Below, piece by piece: positions 47,801-58,395 of a DNA stretch of 64,000 nt (the stretch's first letter is position 1; each line of letters begins with the position of its first letter). Location: assembly GCA_947179485.1 (NCBI GenBank), contig OX359246.1, positions 74,489,508 to 74,553,507 on the forward strand. The letters are read 5' to 3'. Origin of the DNA: Allacma fusca. Lineage: Eukaryota; Arthropoda; Collembola; Symphypleona; Sminthuridae. Below the pieces are notes generated by a model that saw only the letters and a program-made list of their open reading frames with translations, was not told where the DNA came from and did no database searches. The position numbers were made by a program, and so were the translations under genes.

Positions 47801-50143
47801 TTGAAGGGCTTCATTCTAGGACACGTTGAAGGGAAAATTTTTACTGAATTTTTGCCTTCGAAGGCTTGAAGGAAGGATATTTCCTTTGCGCATCTCTGTT
47901 TATAACACCAATATTTAATTTTTACCTTAAATTAAACAAGTGCATAATTACTACAACTAGTACGTCATCAGTGAAAACCTCCGACTCCGTAATAAGAGAA
48001 GAAACTACCGGGAGCAACGAGCCTTAAAAAAAATGAAAAGCGGGGTTTGGGACCATTTCGTCTTACTGGAGATTTGGTCCTTAGGTTTCTAGTTGTCATT
48101 TGAAGTTACATAATAGGTAGAATTTGATACAAATTTGTGTAGTAATTGTTTTAAGCTTTCACATTTTTATTAAAACAAAGATTTTCAGAAAAGATTTTAA
48201 TAAATAGTTATCTTTTTCGAATGAAGTTTTCAATTGTAAAATGTGCAATATTGTTTCGGTTATTCGGATAACCGACAAACGGTTCGGTTATAAAAATTAT
48301 CCGAACCGATTTATGGCGGTTCGGTTTCGGATAGGAGAATTTTTTTATCCGAACAAAACGGTTCGGTTCGGTTCTGATTTTGAAAAAGAATTAACCGAAA
48401 ACTTCGGTTCGGTTCGGTTACGGTTCGGATTTGTGTTTTATCCGAACCGATCTCATGCTTATGCTTGAATAATTCCACAATCCAAACAAGAAAAAAGGCC
48501 AAAAAAGTACAACGTTTGTAACATTGTAACCCAGTTCTAGGAGTCATGACGGAGAATTATTTCTTGGGGCGAAGTACGAAAAAGTTACTTTACTGCGAAC
48601 GCGAACATTGTAAATGTTAGTGTCTGCCATCATAACTGTCGGACAAATGCAACAAGGTATTTCAAACCTTTTTAACGGTGGAATGTCAAATCGGTCAGAA
48701 GCTTCCTCTTTTGATAGTAGATTCGATCATCCGTTTAACCACAGGTTAAATTTAAAAAAAAGATTCATATGCTAGAATTCTCACTGTCTTGTGTGGGATT
48801 TTAAAACCAATTTAGTTTTCCTGGACAGCCGTAAACTAATAAGAGCGATTAAATACTGCAAGATTTAATTGAACGTTCAATTTTTTAAAAATTTCTTGAA
48901 GTTCAAGTAATTTGCTTATAAACCTGGAAGTAGTTACATTGCCCCTTATAATAATACAGTGAATTTCCCATATAGTGGTTTCCTCTTAGATGGCATTCCC
49001 TCTTTAATGGCATCAAAAAACCCTCCCTAGAGGTTTGCAATGTTAAAGGTATACAGTATAGTGGCACCCGCTATAATGGTATTCCCTCTATAATGTCACT
49101 ATTATGTGTTACGGTGGCTCAGACAATGCGAAATTATAATGGCAGTTTGTATAAAATTAGCTAGATAATAGCTACAAAAGTATAACATGATGTTATAAAA
49201 CGTGCGGGCGGTTAATAATGCCTATGTCGGTTGGTTCAATTTTAATTTCAAATGTTAATACCGTTTGATTATTATTGTGGTTTACTGACGTCCTGGTATG
49301 ATTAGCTGGATTTACGGCATATGATCCGTGACTTAAGTTAAAACGAACAGTTATAACACAAATCATTGCCATCTTGCCTTGGCTCACTTCTAATAAGTTT
49401 CAATTCGTGCTGGTTTTTTTTTAAATAAATTGAATTATTATATTGAAGATTTAAAATGACATTAAACAGACAGTCAAGAAAACTGCTCTCATTGCGAAAA
49501 AGAGTACTCAGTAAAAGTAATTGCTATTGCCATAATTCCAGGATTTTGGTTTCTGGAATGGTGAAATTGCAGTCGAAAAGTTTGTTACGACTAATATTAT
49601 TAATAGTATGAGGAAGCCTAAAGTTACTGAACATCTTAAACTCAATAAAGCTTAGCATACCTCATAATTTTGAGTATTCTGTAAAAATAAATAAATTTAT
49701 AAATGCATTTAGTTACAGTTATTGTCTAAAAACATTAATAGTATATAGTTAACCATTGTACCATAAAGTGGCATCCCTATATAGTGGCAGGAATTTGTCA
49801 CTCCCTTGGAAACCACTATATAGGAAATTCACTGTAACCTCCAATGTATCACTTTGCCCATACGTGACTTACAATTAGCAAGTTGTAGTGCTAGCAATAA
49901 TAACAAATAAGTTTGGAGTTTACCAAATATGAGCGTTGAGAGCATCACACGTCCCTGGAAAGCCATTATCAACCCAATAATTCCGAATATATGGACGATG
50001 GCAAAATGTAACCGTAAAATTTCTTTTCTTTTGACATAGCCATTTCCTTTTTGAAAACTTGGGGCTTTCAAATCCTCGTCCCCGACCGGGTTTGTAATGC
50101 CTGACTTTGGAGATAACTGCCGTTCTTTTATTTTTGATTCCAT
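44834..50143 (-). CDS. acyl-CoA delta-9 desaturase with in-frame stop at codon 305
   Basis: Minus-strand exons: 50143-49873, 45934-45804, 45717-45512, 45425-45240, 45164-44834. They sum to 1125 nt (374 codons plus stop), normal for animal delta-9 desaturases, which insert a double bond into stearoyl/palmitoyl-CoA in the ER membrane. The N-terminal part reads LKAPSFQKGNGYVKRKEI and contains membrane segments. Histidine boxes are HRLFAH (107-112), HRVHH (144-148) and HNYHH (285-289), and NSAAHLWGYRPYD is also present. Codon 305 (45046-45044) is TAG. The family's FIDFFAWIGWAYDLK text continues in the same frame after it, to a TAA at 44836-44834. The truncated product keeps all boxes but loses about 70 residues. 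Intron 1 (3.9 kb) has filled with transposons. It is a recent pseudogene, a polymorphic null or an assembly error. Confidence 0.9.
46493..47898. mobile_element. hAT-type MITE with CCTTC/GAAGG arms, copy 2 (middle layer)
   Basis: The ends are CAGAGATGCGC and GCGCATCTCTG; the 8-bp duplication is TTTATAAC (46485-46492 and 47899-47906). It is the inverted relative of 38602-39161, interrupted by a third element at about 46556-47410, and inserted in the outer element 46107-48461. Confidence 0.92.
46556..47410. mobile_element. innermost fold-back element of the triple nest
   Basis: The ends are GGCTGAGTTCTACTTTCCCG and its complement, followed by inverted CCACCTTCCA/TGGAAGGTGG arms. Compared with the uninterrupted copy at 38602-39161, it sits at the position of GGAAAGGTAACTTTCTT. 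I see no clean target duplication. A 70-codon frame inside has no recognisable product. Confidence 0.7.
48957..49834. mobile_element. TA-flanked MITE, copy 3, in the desaturase intron
   Basis: The ends are CAGTGAATTTCCCATATAGTGG and its near-complement, bordered by TA (48955-48956 and 49835-49836). It is nearly identical in length and text to 26460-27335. It lies 38 bases from the exon 1 donor of the desaturase. No intact coding frame. Confidence 0.87.
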
Positions 50144-51959
50144 GTTAAAATGTTTTAAAACAGTGCAGTGCGTAGTTTATGTGGAACTGTGTTAAAAAAC
50201 GTTTCAAAAGATTTTAATTTTTATGCATCTATGAGTCGTTTTGGCTAATTTCGTAGTTCTGTCTGAAATCTTATGAAATTTTATTTGAGAGAGTTAATTT
50301 TTAAAACAGAATATAATGATTCTGACGAGAGGTTCTGTATTGTAGAACAAACACGAGCTCTGAATGTCTTCAGCTCTGAAAGTGCAGACTAAGCTATTTA
50401 AATTAACTGATGAAAACCTCATCAATTGCAGACTTCCGAAAAGACTGAAGAGCACTCGTATTATGAAAGTGTACAATTTAACTTTTCTGTTCACAGTCTC
50501 GAGAATAAACCATTTACGACCGTATTTAAGTTAGCTTTTATTGCTGACATATTTGTATGAAACAATGCAGTAATTTTAATCGATTTCTTTTCAATCATTA
50601 ATTTTCAGAGTCAAAAATATCTAAAATGATATAAAGGAACAAGGGGGCTGAACTAATTTGTATTGAAGCTACACTGGGGCTCACATATCTGTAGTAGCCT
50701 TTCCAAGTATACGCATTGCACGTTACAGAAAACCTTCGTTTACAAACATTCTTAAATGAATAAATAAAACGTGAGTAAAATTTGTTGCACAAAATGTAAA
50801 AACACAAGTTAAAAATTCGTTTGAAATAATTACAAAATTATGTTAATTTATGAATAAAGTATCTATTGTATTATTGTATTTAAAAATTAGGTCTTGCAAA
50901 ATTTTGACCGATGGCCATGCACAAAATACATTTTTTTAAAACAATGTCCAAAAACACAAAATATTATATGTACTCAAAGTACATACTAATGCTTCTTGCA
51001 AATAATGCTCGTTTCAAAAGTGATGATTGAATGAAGTCATATAGTATGAAAATTTGAATGTTGTGTAGGTTCAAAACCAATAAGGATTGACAAATACAAT
51101 AAAAATGCAAGCTAAATTGAATTTTTATTACAAAGCTTGAAAAATAAAACTATTCCGTCCAAACTGTTTCATAAAAAATACCAACTTCAAGTCATGTATG
51201 CTTCGGGATTAACTGAAATATCTTTCAAAAAATGTTTTTAAAAAACATATATTTTGGAATTTCTTAACTGAAAAAGCACCCGTACATTCAGGTGCACATT
51301 TTTAGGTAATTACGCATAAATTGGATAGACGTACTCGTTCGTGTGAGTGAGGTAGAACCCTAACACATGCAATTTGAAAGTTTAATCAACAAGCAGCTTT
51401 TAGCAAAACTTTTGGAACATTTACTGCGTATTTATGACAAAGTACATATACATTTTGGGTACAAACAGTTTCAGTCCAAATCCGGAGTTTCTCCTGAATA
51501 TAAGCAGGAAATACTCCTGTAACCCCTGATAAGTTGAAACATGAAGATTACCAAAAATTTGGAGCAATCTCATATCCCTGTCAGGGTGACCAACTCTTGA
51601 AGCTGAATTTTCCGCATCAAATGTCATACAAATTAGCCGAAAATTATTTTAAACTCTGCAAGAATTCCGCAATGAAGAAATTGGCAAAAAACACCGACTT
51701 TGTTTGATATTTGTTGACGTCGAGTTCTCAAAAAATGAACCGGGCCAATGAATTAAATTTGGGAAAATATGTAACAAGATTGTGGCAAAACAGAGGAAAC
51801 AAATAATAATCACCCTGGGCATGCACAGGGGAAAACATTTCAGGAACAAACAGGCGCTCTAATGAAGTCATTGCTCTGCATTCAGATGATAAGGAAAAGC
51901 TTCTTATAAAGTGTAACCTTTGCGATGAGCAGGCCATTCCTTATCTCTTTCATACTAAG
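50144..51959. other. no gene recognised between desaturase and copy F
   Basis: Contains the upstream region of the minus-strand desaturase. Around 51760-51960 it resembles the far upstream DNA of copy B (around 10880-11110), consistent with a duplicated unit. No coding exon recognised. Confidence 0.4.
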
Positions 51960-52268
51960 GGTTAAACCCCTTGTTATTTAATATCATATCATAGCTTTAA
52001 TCACGAGATTTGAAAGTTTGCTGTATTTGCATATTATTTTGAAGCATTTTCAGTTGGTATGGATGAAATAAGGTTTGCATATAAAGCGGGATATTTTCAG
52101 ATAACACTTCTGTTTCTGTTCATCCATAAACGGTCCACAAGTGCAATTGGAAGTCTTAATTAATGTTTTGGTATTTTTACGTTAGTTCCTAAACTCCACT
52201 CACGTATTTTTCCAACTGTTCTCGACCTTCGTCTTAAATAAATTCTTCTCCGGTTTTTCTTCAAAATC
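51960..52268 (+). promoter_or_regulatory. conserved upstream region of family copy F
   Basis: Aligns by eye with 32440-32766 in front of copy D, including AAAGCGGGATATTTT, ACACTTCTGT, GGTCCACAAGTG and TCTTCAAAATC directly before the ATG mini-exon. Retained similarity upstream of two copies points to a shared promoter/5' UTR, though common descent alone could explain it. Confidence 0.45.
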
Positions 52269-52834
52269 ATGGAAATGTAAGTCTAATTTTTCCATCAATT
52301 AATCAGGGAACACTTATTGTGTTGATCTGAATCTGAGTAAGATGAAATCAAACAAATGGAATAAATTGTGTCACCATTTTCAGAGGTGTGGAGTATTTTT
52401 AAATATGTATTTAAATTAGTATTTGAAATACAATCCGTATTTTGTATTTCGTATTTTGAAGATCAACGACCCGATGAGAAATACTGGTACTCAGAACGTC
52501 AGATTGATGTTAAGATTTGACGTAACGAGGTCAATGAGACGACTGAATTTTACGTTTCACCGACGTAAAAATGCACGCGCTAGAGACGTCACCTGGTCCA
52601 TTCTAGATACGTTAATATAACGTTGGTCTTCGACCTCCTCGTAACGTCCGCAGTCCACATAGCGTACTGTTTAGATCTGGCTATGACTTACTTGAATATA
52701 ACTTATATAACTAAATTAAGCACTAGTATAATAGAAGGTTATTTACAGTCAATAGTTCAATGTGGTTTTATTCAAGAACGATAAGTAACTGCTTATAGAT
52801 ACAGTCCTAAAAACGTTACAGCATTAATAAAATA

Positions 52835-54341
52835 TTAAACAGCGGTGCGTTGATCACTAGTATCCCCCAAAGCTGGTGTTGGACCAGTCCCCATTCTTCC
52901 TTTAGCGTGCTTAAGCCAATACTTTATGGAATTTTCAATTTCCTGATCGGAACCTGCTCCAGAATTAATCATACGGACTGACCCTGAATATAATAAGAGG
53001 CATAACGATTACTGATTTAAATGTGGAAAAATCATTCTTGAAACAATTACAACCACTTTTAATTAGCCAATAACGTAAGACAAAATTTACTTGAAATGAG
53101 TTTAAACACATTTTTGAACTGCCCGAATGCCAACTTGGATGGCCGATTTTTGTATTGAGTTCCTCGCCAGTTGTACAGTACCGCAATACGTTCAGTCAGT
53201 AATCTGGTCATAATTCTTTCCGTAGAATCCTTAATTCCATTCCCTCCAACTTTGGATATGACAGAAGCCTGAAAAAGAAATGCTAGTTTTTGCTTCAATT
53301 GACTACATAATCAATTACAATATAAAAGATAAATTACGTGTCTGTAATGTAAATTACCACTCTTTTCAAATCTTCATCACAATTCAATAACGAATCAAAT
53401 TCAAGCAATGCTTTCTCCGAATTTACAGGCAAATGTTGATCATCCCGAAATTCATCTTCCATATTGTGTGTTAAAGACCCCTTCATTGTTCTTATTTCGA
53501 AGGATAATTGATCGACCTTTTCAATCAAAATTTTGACCTTCTTCAAAATTTCGGTTTGAATCCCTGTGATTAATTATTTGAGATACAAAATATAACCAGC
53601 CATGCTGTACATATCAACGAGATATAAATTATAAAAATAAAATTGACGTACCAATAGAAACGTCCCGATTAGTAGAAACTGTGGGCGCAGATTTGTCTCG
53701 TTTACCGTCATTATTTTCCAGAACTGTCGTAATTTGCTCTTCGGAATCCAAATAAGCAAAGGTCGCTAATGGTGTCGAAACACTGGCTGAAGGAAGAGGT
53801 TCCACAGCCGGAGCAGGTGGAAGATTCGATTGTTTTGGTCTTATCTGATTGGTAGGACTGGAATCAGGACTGCTGGAATTTGATTCTCGTGATTTGGCAG
53901 CGGGAATGGGTTTCTTTTTTCTTAACTTTATATTTGCTTCGTCCATCGTAGAATCTAATTCAGAATCATGGATGAATTTGTCTCGACTTTTGCGTACTTG
54001 GTCCAAATTATCTGTAAAAAGTAAATTATGAAGTATTAGCTTTGGTATGTATGACGTCATTATAAATTCAATAAAATTAATAATTTGAAAATATAGGAAT
54101 ATTAATATTGTTCGAAGATCGAATTTGAGGACAGTAACCTGATACAAATTTCACATTGACAGGACAGGACTTCCATTTTGCTCCGGGTGGGGTTGAATTT
54201 TTTGAAAGCACCAAAATATCTAGCATTCCCTGGCCAATAGCAGGAAGTTTGATCCGTGTTTAGCCAGGAAAAATGAACTATCTCACAAGCTGTAGTCCCC
54301 TCATTTGATACATCTTTCACAAATTCCACCAGTGCAAACAT
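52835..54341 (-). CDS. transposon-borne DUF4806-like protein, 362 aa
   Basis: Minus-strand exons: 54341-54146, 54011-53652, 53563-53358, 53268-53091, 52983-52835. They total 1089 nt with matching phases and no internal stop, giving 362 aa. The N-terminal region (MFALVEFVKD ... SCYWP) is the short module common in such proteins. A Ser/Pro-rich, Lys-rich linker follows, then a Leu/Lys coiled region. The C-terminal part (GNGIKDSTERIMTRLLTERI..YNWRG) matches the DUF4806 pattern. It ends with SIKYWLKHAKGR, typical of the tail. Genes of this type often accompany tnp2-like transposases in invertebrates; an accessory DNA-binding role is inferred. Its intactness beside a frameshifted transposase is notable. 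Confidence 0.75.
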
Positions 54342-54360
54342 TTGTAATAACAGTAAATAA

Positions 54361-56447
54361 TTATTGGGTATGACAAAGAGGGAACACCACTAAATTTGCA
54401 CCGTTTACAGGAAACAGTTTTTGAATGTTGCTATTATAAGGCAAACATTGCAAAACAGAACTTGTTTTCTCAATTACTTTTATTCCAAGCGTGGATGACG
54501 CTATGGGGTAGGTAAATAAATCTGATGTACGTTGAACTTTTACTACCACAAGAATGACACTTTCATCTTTTTTAATTAAATTTTTTAATTTGTACACTTC
54601 ATTTTTGTAAGCGATGAAGCAGTTGTTTCGGTTTAGAGAAAATATTTGTCCTTTTATGTGCACATGTCGATATTGTTTGAAAGTTTGGAATTCCACCGGA
54701 CAGGGTCCCAATGTGTGTTCGATTTTAAAATCAATTCGATCTGCACGAGGACTTAAATATTCTATGGATTCCCTCTCTTCGATTCGGCGATGCAACTGCT
54801 GAAGAGGGTGATGATTCGCTCGTAACGTTCTTTTAAGGGTGCCCAAAAATGATTCAAATGGAAATGAGCTGAAGCTTTCCAAAGGCCCATGTCTCTCACA
54901 ATCCTTGGCTAAGTGAATCATTGCATGAATGTTAAAAACCACCTCATTTTGACCGTAAAGTTGGCTAAAATGGCACGCCCATGTTTTTAGTAGAGAATCG
55001 GCATATCCGTATTTAGTGCGATCCGAACCTGCCAATATTCGTATAGCAACGCTTACTAACATGAAATTATCGTAAACTGCCTTTTCCAAAACTCCAGAAA
55101 GAACTACAGGGCCGGTGTATAAAAGAAACTGTCTGCATTCTGAAGCTTTCCATTTGCTAAAAATTTCGATGTCTCGAGGTTTTCGCTGAAATTCAGTTGG
55201 TACTAATGGTACACATTTTTTGAGGCGCTGGGATATTAAGGCAGATTGAGTTGATGGAATTCTTGTTTTCAAGGGGCCTTTCATCCATAACCTAATTAAA
55301 CGCTTCGTGACTCCTATGTAAACCAAATGCATTGGATCCACTGGAATTTGTGTAATCATTCCCACTCCAATTTTTTCCAGCGGTGATTCCTCAGTTTTGT
55401 AGGGTACTGAATGATGTTCTTCATACACTCGCTCCAAAAAATTTTGGCCACTTCTCAACATTGCCGTAAACTCCGGGAATGTCATTCATATCAAACTCCT
55501 TTTGTTATGCACCTTTCACAAGAGTAATACCCGGCGTGTCCTACAACTGATTTAATGAAGGATCTTGCCGGGGCATCCGCGATGAAAACACACTTAGGAA
55601 GCATTATTTTAAATACTTCACCAAAATATTCGATACCGTTCTCCAATAATTCTTTCAAATCTGCTGTGAAGTGTTGAAGATATTCTGAAATATATTTTGG
55701 TTTAGATTTTCCTACAAATGCTCCAACAACAAATGGGCGACGATCACTTGACTCCAGCAATATTGCAAGAATAGGCCAACACGATGTGCTCGAACTGTTA
55801 TACAGGGGTAGACCGTCTATATTAAATTGCATTGATATATTTCTATTTTCCAAATTCAGTAGGCCAGGCGACATTCGATTTATAATTCCTTTGGCAATGC
55901 CACGGTAGTATAGACTTCCCCCTTGAATGTTTTCGATTGGTGTAATTTCTTCAGTTTTGAGCAATGTTTTTGCTGACTTCGGAATCTCAGGAAAGTGTTC
56001 TTGGAGGATTGACAGTAACTTTCCGAGTGCGTTGTGGGTAATATTCTCGGTGAGACTCCAATGACGAAGCTGTGATTTTAATTTTTCAGTCATTGCGTTT
56101 TTCGGAGAACCCTCAGCGGCGAATGAATTTTCGTCCGATGATTCCAACGAATATGTGCACACATTTGAGCCGTGCCCTGCAGGGTTGTTGAATGCTTCAC
56201 TGTATCCCATTACACTATCATTATTATTTTCACATTGTACATTCCTATTACCTCCTTCAGAATCACGGCTTCTGCGATATTCGTCATCATAATTTGGCAC
56301 AAAATTTATTTCCGTGGGACATTTTGGATTCTCATAATCAGAACGCCGGTTTTTATTTTTTAATGAATCAATAAATGTATCAATTTCCTTATTAACCCTT
56401 CTTCGAATCTGCCCTCCAGTTACATTTTTCCTCGACATTTTTGTCAC
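54361..56447 (-). pseudogene. tnp2/EnSpm-like transposase, frameshifted
   Basis: Two minus-strand frames, 56447-55491 (318 aa) and 55485-54361 (374 aa), are parts of one protein. The first contains FNIDGLPLYNSSSTSCWPIL and ADAPARSFIKSVVGH, ending in YYSCERC. The second contains VDPMHLVYIGVTKRLIRLW and NIHAMIHLAKDCE, then FESFLGTLKRTLR. This order is characteristic of a widespread invertebrate transposase family with a tnp2 (Transposase_21)-like core. The two frames differ in phase and a TGA lies at the junction (around 55491), so the gene is inactivated by an indel there unless a very short unusual intron is removed. Otherwise the text is remarkably intact, suggesting recent activity. Confidence 0.8.
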
Positions 56448-57340
56448 ACTGTCTCCCTAAAAAACTTATTTCACTTAGAAAATATTTAAATATTTACTCA
56501 CCTTTTATTACGTCACTACAAAATCTCACAAAGTTATTGCAGTTCCCCAAATACCATGCAGCTTTTTGGTTGCTAAAACGGCTCTTAATCCAAGTCGGGT
56601 AGTGCTCCACTGCATAAGGAACCTGCGCATGTCAAGACCATTCACATACGCAAGCCCGAAATTATTGAGCAACTAACGTTCTCCAGACGTCAGTATGACC
56701 GTTAATCCGGCGGTCATATCCTGACGTCAAATTCACGTTTATATGACGAAAATACTACAATAAGTTTTGTATGCAAACATGTCCGGTAAGACTTTGACGT
56801 CCAGTCAACATTAGTATTACCAGAGACTGTGGACGTTAGTCATCTTCAGTTACCCAACGCCCGTCAAACGTAAAAAGTTTACCTAGCTTCTCGTTCCGAC
56901 GTCTTATTGTCCATATGTCCATCTTTGACGTTTCTATGACCAATATTTTCTCATCGGGGAACACGTTATGTTATTTTGTATTTATTTATCTTGTATCGTT
57001 GTTATCCCGTATTTCAAATGCAAAATATAATTTCAAAATACATTCATAGCTCTGGCAACTGCCAAAGTTGTGTGTAGCACATCAGCACATGCTCGAATAA
57101 ATATTTTAATGTAAGAACAGTAATTTGAAACATTTTGAACCCAATTCGTTAACTGTTTGGGTTTGTTTGAAGCGCTTACTTATTGTATAAATACATAAAA
57201 TTCAATGTATCCCGAGGTTCTACAGTAATTAATGATGACACCATAAAGTCCGTAAATGAATTACCCAGGAGTTATAAGGTTATTTGTTGTAAGGAAAAAT
57301 GTTCTGTATCTAGGGTCATGCTATCTACTTTGACCCACAC

Positions 57341-57578
57341 TAGAGCTACTTGTGGGAACGAAAAGTTTGATCCCATTCCCGAACCCGATCCCGAAAATCG
57401 GGTCATCAATATTTTCGGACTCACACCCGGTCCCGATCCCGAAATCCCGGGTCTGCTGAGCATGTTGCTGAACCTGGACCCAAAGTAATTGGGAACATTA
57501 ATTAGACACCCGAACTCGAACCCGTTCCCGATCCCGAACCCGATTCCCGGGTGTAACCCGATCCCAAAAGTAGCTCTA
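57341..57578. mobile_element. 238-bp hAT-type MITE with GATCCCGAACCC arms
   Basis: The ends are TAGAGCTACTTGTGGGA and the complement of TAGAGCTACTTTTGGGA, with the exact 8-bp duplication ACCCACAC (57333-57340 and 57579-57586). The arms are GATCCCGAACCC and GGGTTCGGGATC-like repeats. It lies in intron 1 of copy F. Confidence 0.92.
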
Positions 57579-57586
57579 ACCCACAC

Positions 57587-58395
57587 AAATTCACCTCGAA
57601 ACGCTGATCGCGAGCCTCTGTTACCTTACGTTTTCGGAATAATTTTTGGATATACAATTATTTTGCTAAATTATTAAAGACACTTTGAGAGAATAACCTT
57701 GGGATAATTACAAATACATCTCATGCATATACTTAGGGATAAATGCGAGAGTATTTACAATGTGTACTTTATATCTCAAATACGTTATTTTCATTTAGTA
57801 TTTTTGGTTTTTACTGGAAGTAAAGTATTTTAGTTTGTATCTTGCCGAAATTTCTACGGAAATTTGCACTTTATTTTGTATCTTCACTAAGTTACTCCTG
57901 GTGTTTGTATTTTATATTTGTATTTCAAATGTTCCTGTAAATTTATTTGTATTTTGAATTTTAATAATAAATTGCATGTATTTTCCACACATCTAACCAT
58001 TTTTATATTAAAATATTTGTATGGAATAGCCCACTATGAATCTTTATTAGCCATAGAGCCAACATTTTCAAATTTTAAAGATCACCTGCGTAATCAGCGA
58101 ACCGATTGTGAGATAACTTTTAAGAATGAAGCGCTGCCGAAACTTATTTTCATCATTGAACAAATTGTCTGCAATGTTTCCATTTTATTTTTAATGGAAT
58201 CCAAATAGAATTTCAATTCAATTGCTAAAAGCTATCTTATTTTTGCTTTTCTTATTGCTATCTTTATTTTGTATCGTTTTCTAAAATATGAAAGATTTCA
58301 AAAGCTGCAATTGAGTCATTTATTTTGAATATACATATATACAGCTTCAAAGAGTAGCTTTAAACTTGATTAAATCTACATCTTTGAATTCCCAG
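57587..58395. other. intron 1 of copy F, AT-rich repeats
   Basis: About 57770-57960 is a run of degenerate GTATTTTGTATTT units, related to 17540-17600, 52400-52460 and 57000-57060. No exon before the exon 2 acceptor at 58395. Confidence 0.5.

Larger units (their letters stand above)
46107..48461. mobile_element. hAT-type element with GGTTCGGTT arms (outer layer of a triple nest)
   Basis: The ends are TAAGCATGAGATCGGTTCGG and its complement, with the exact 8-bp duplication TGCTTGAA (46099-46106 and 48462-48469). The arms are arrays of AACCGAACC/GGTTCGGTT. Without the inner insertion it would be about 0.94 kb. It lies in the first intron of the desaturase. No transposase was found. Confidence 0.9.
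52470..56958 (-). mobile_element. two-gene DNA transposon (tnp2/EnSpm-like) in intron 1 of copy F
   Basis: Imperfect inverted ends CCCGATGAGAAATACTGGT and the complement of CCCGATGAGAAAATATTGGT. The subterminal regions (52490-52660 and 56690-56940) are dense in GACGT/ACGTC motifs, like the transposase-binding subterminal repeats of En/Spm elements. Both genes lie on the minus strand: the transposase (54361-56447) and the DUF4806-like gene (52835-54341). A target-site duplication could not be settled, so the exact ends and superfamily are uncertain. Confidence 0.7.

Noticed and set aside
52380..57060. An additional outer hAT element (CAGAGGTGTGG...AGCTCTGG) enclosing the two-gene transposon
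   Set aside because: The ends match poorly and the flanking 8-mers differ, so I could not support it.
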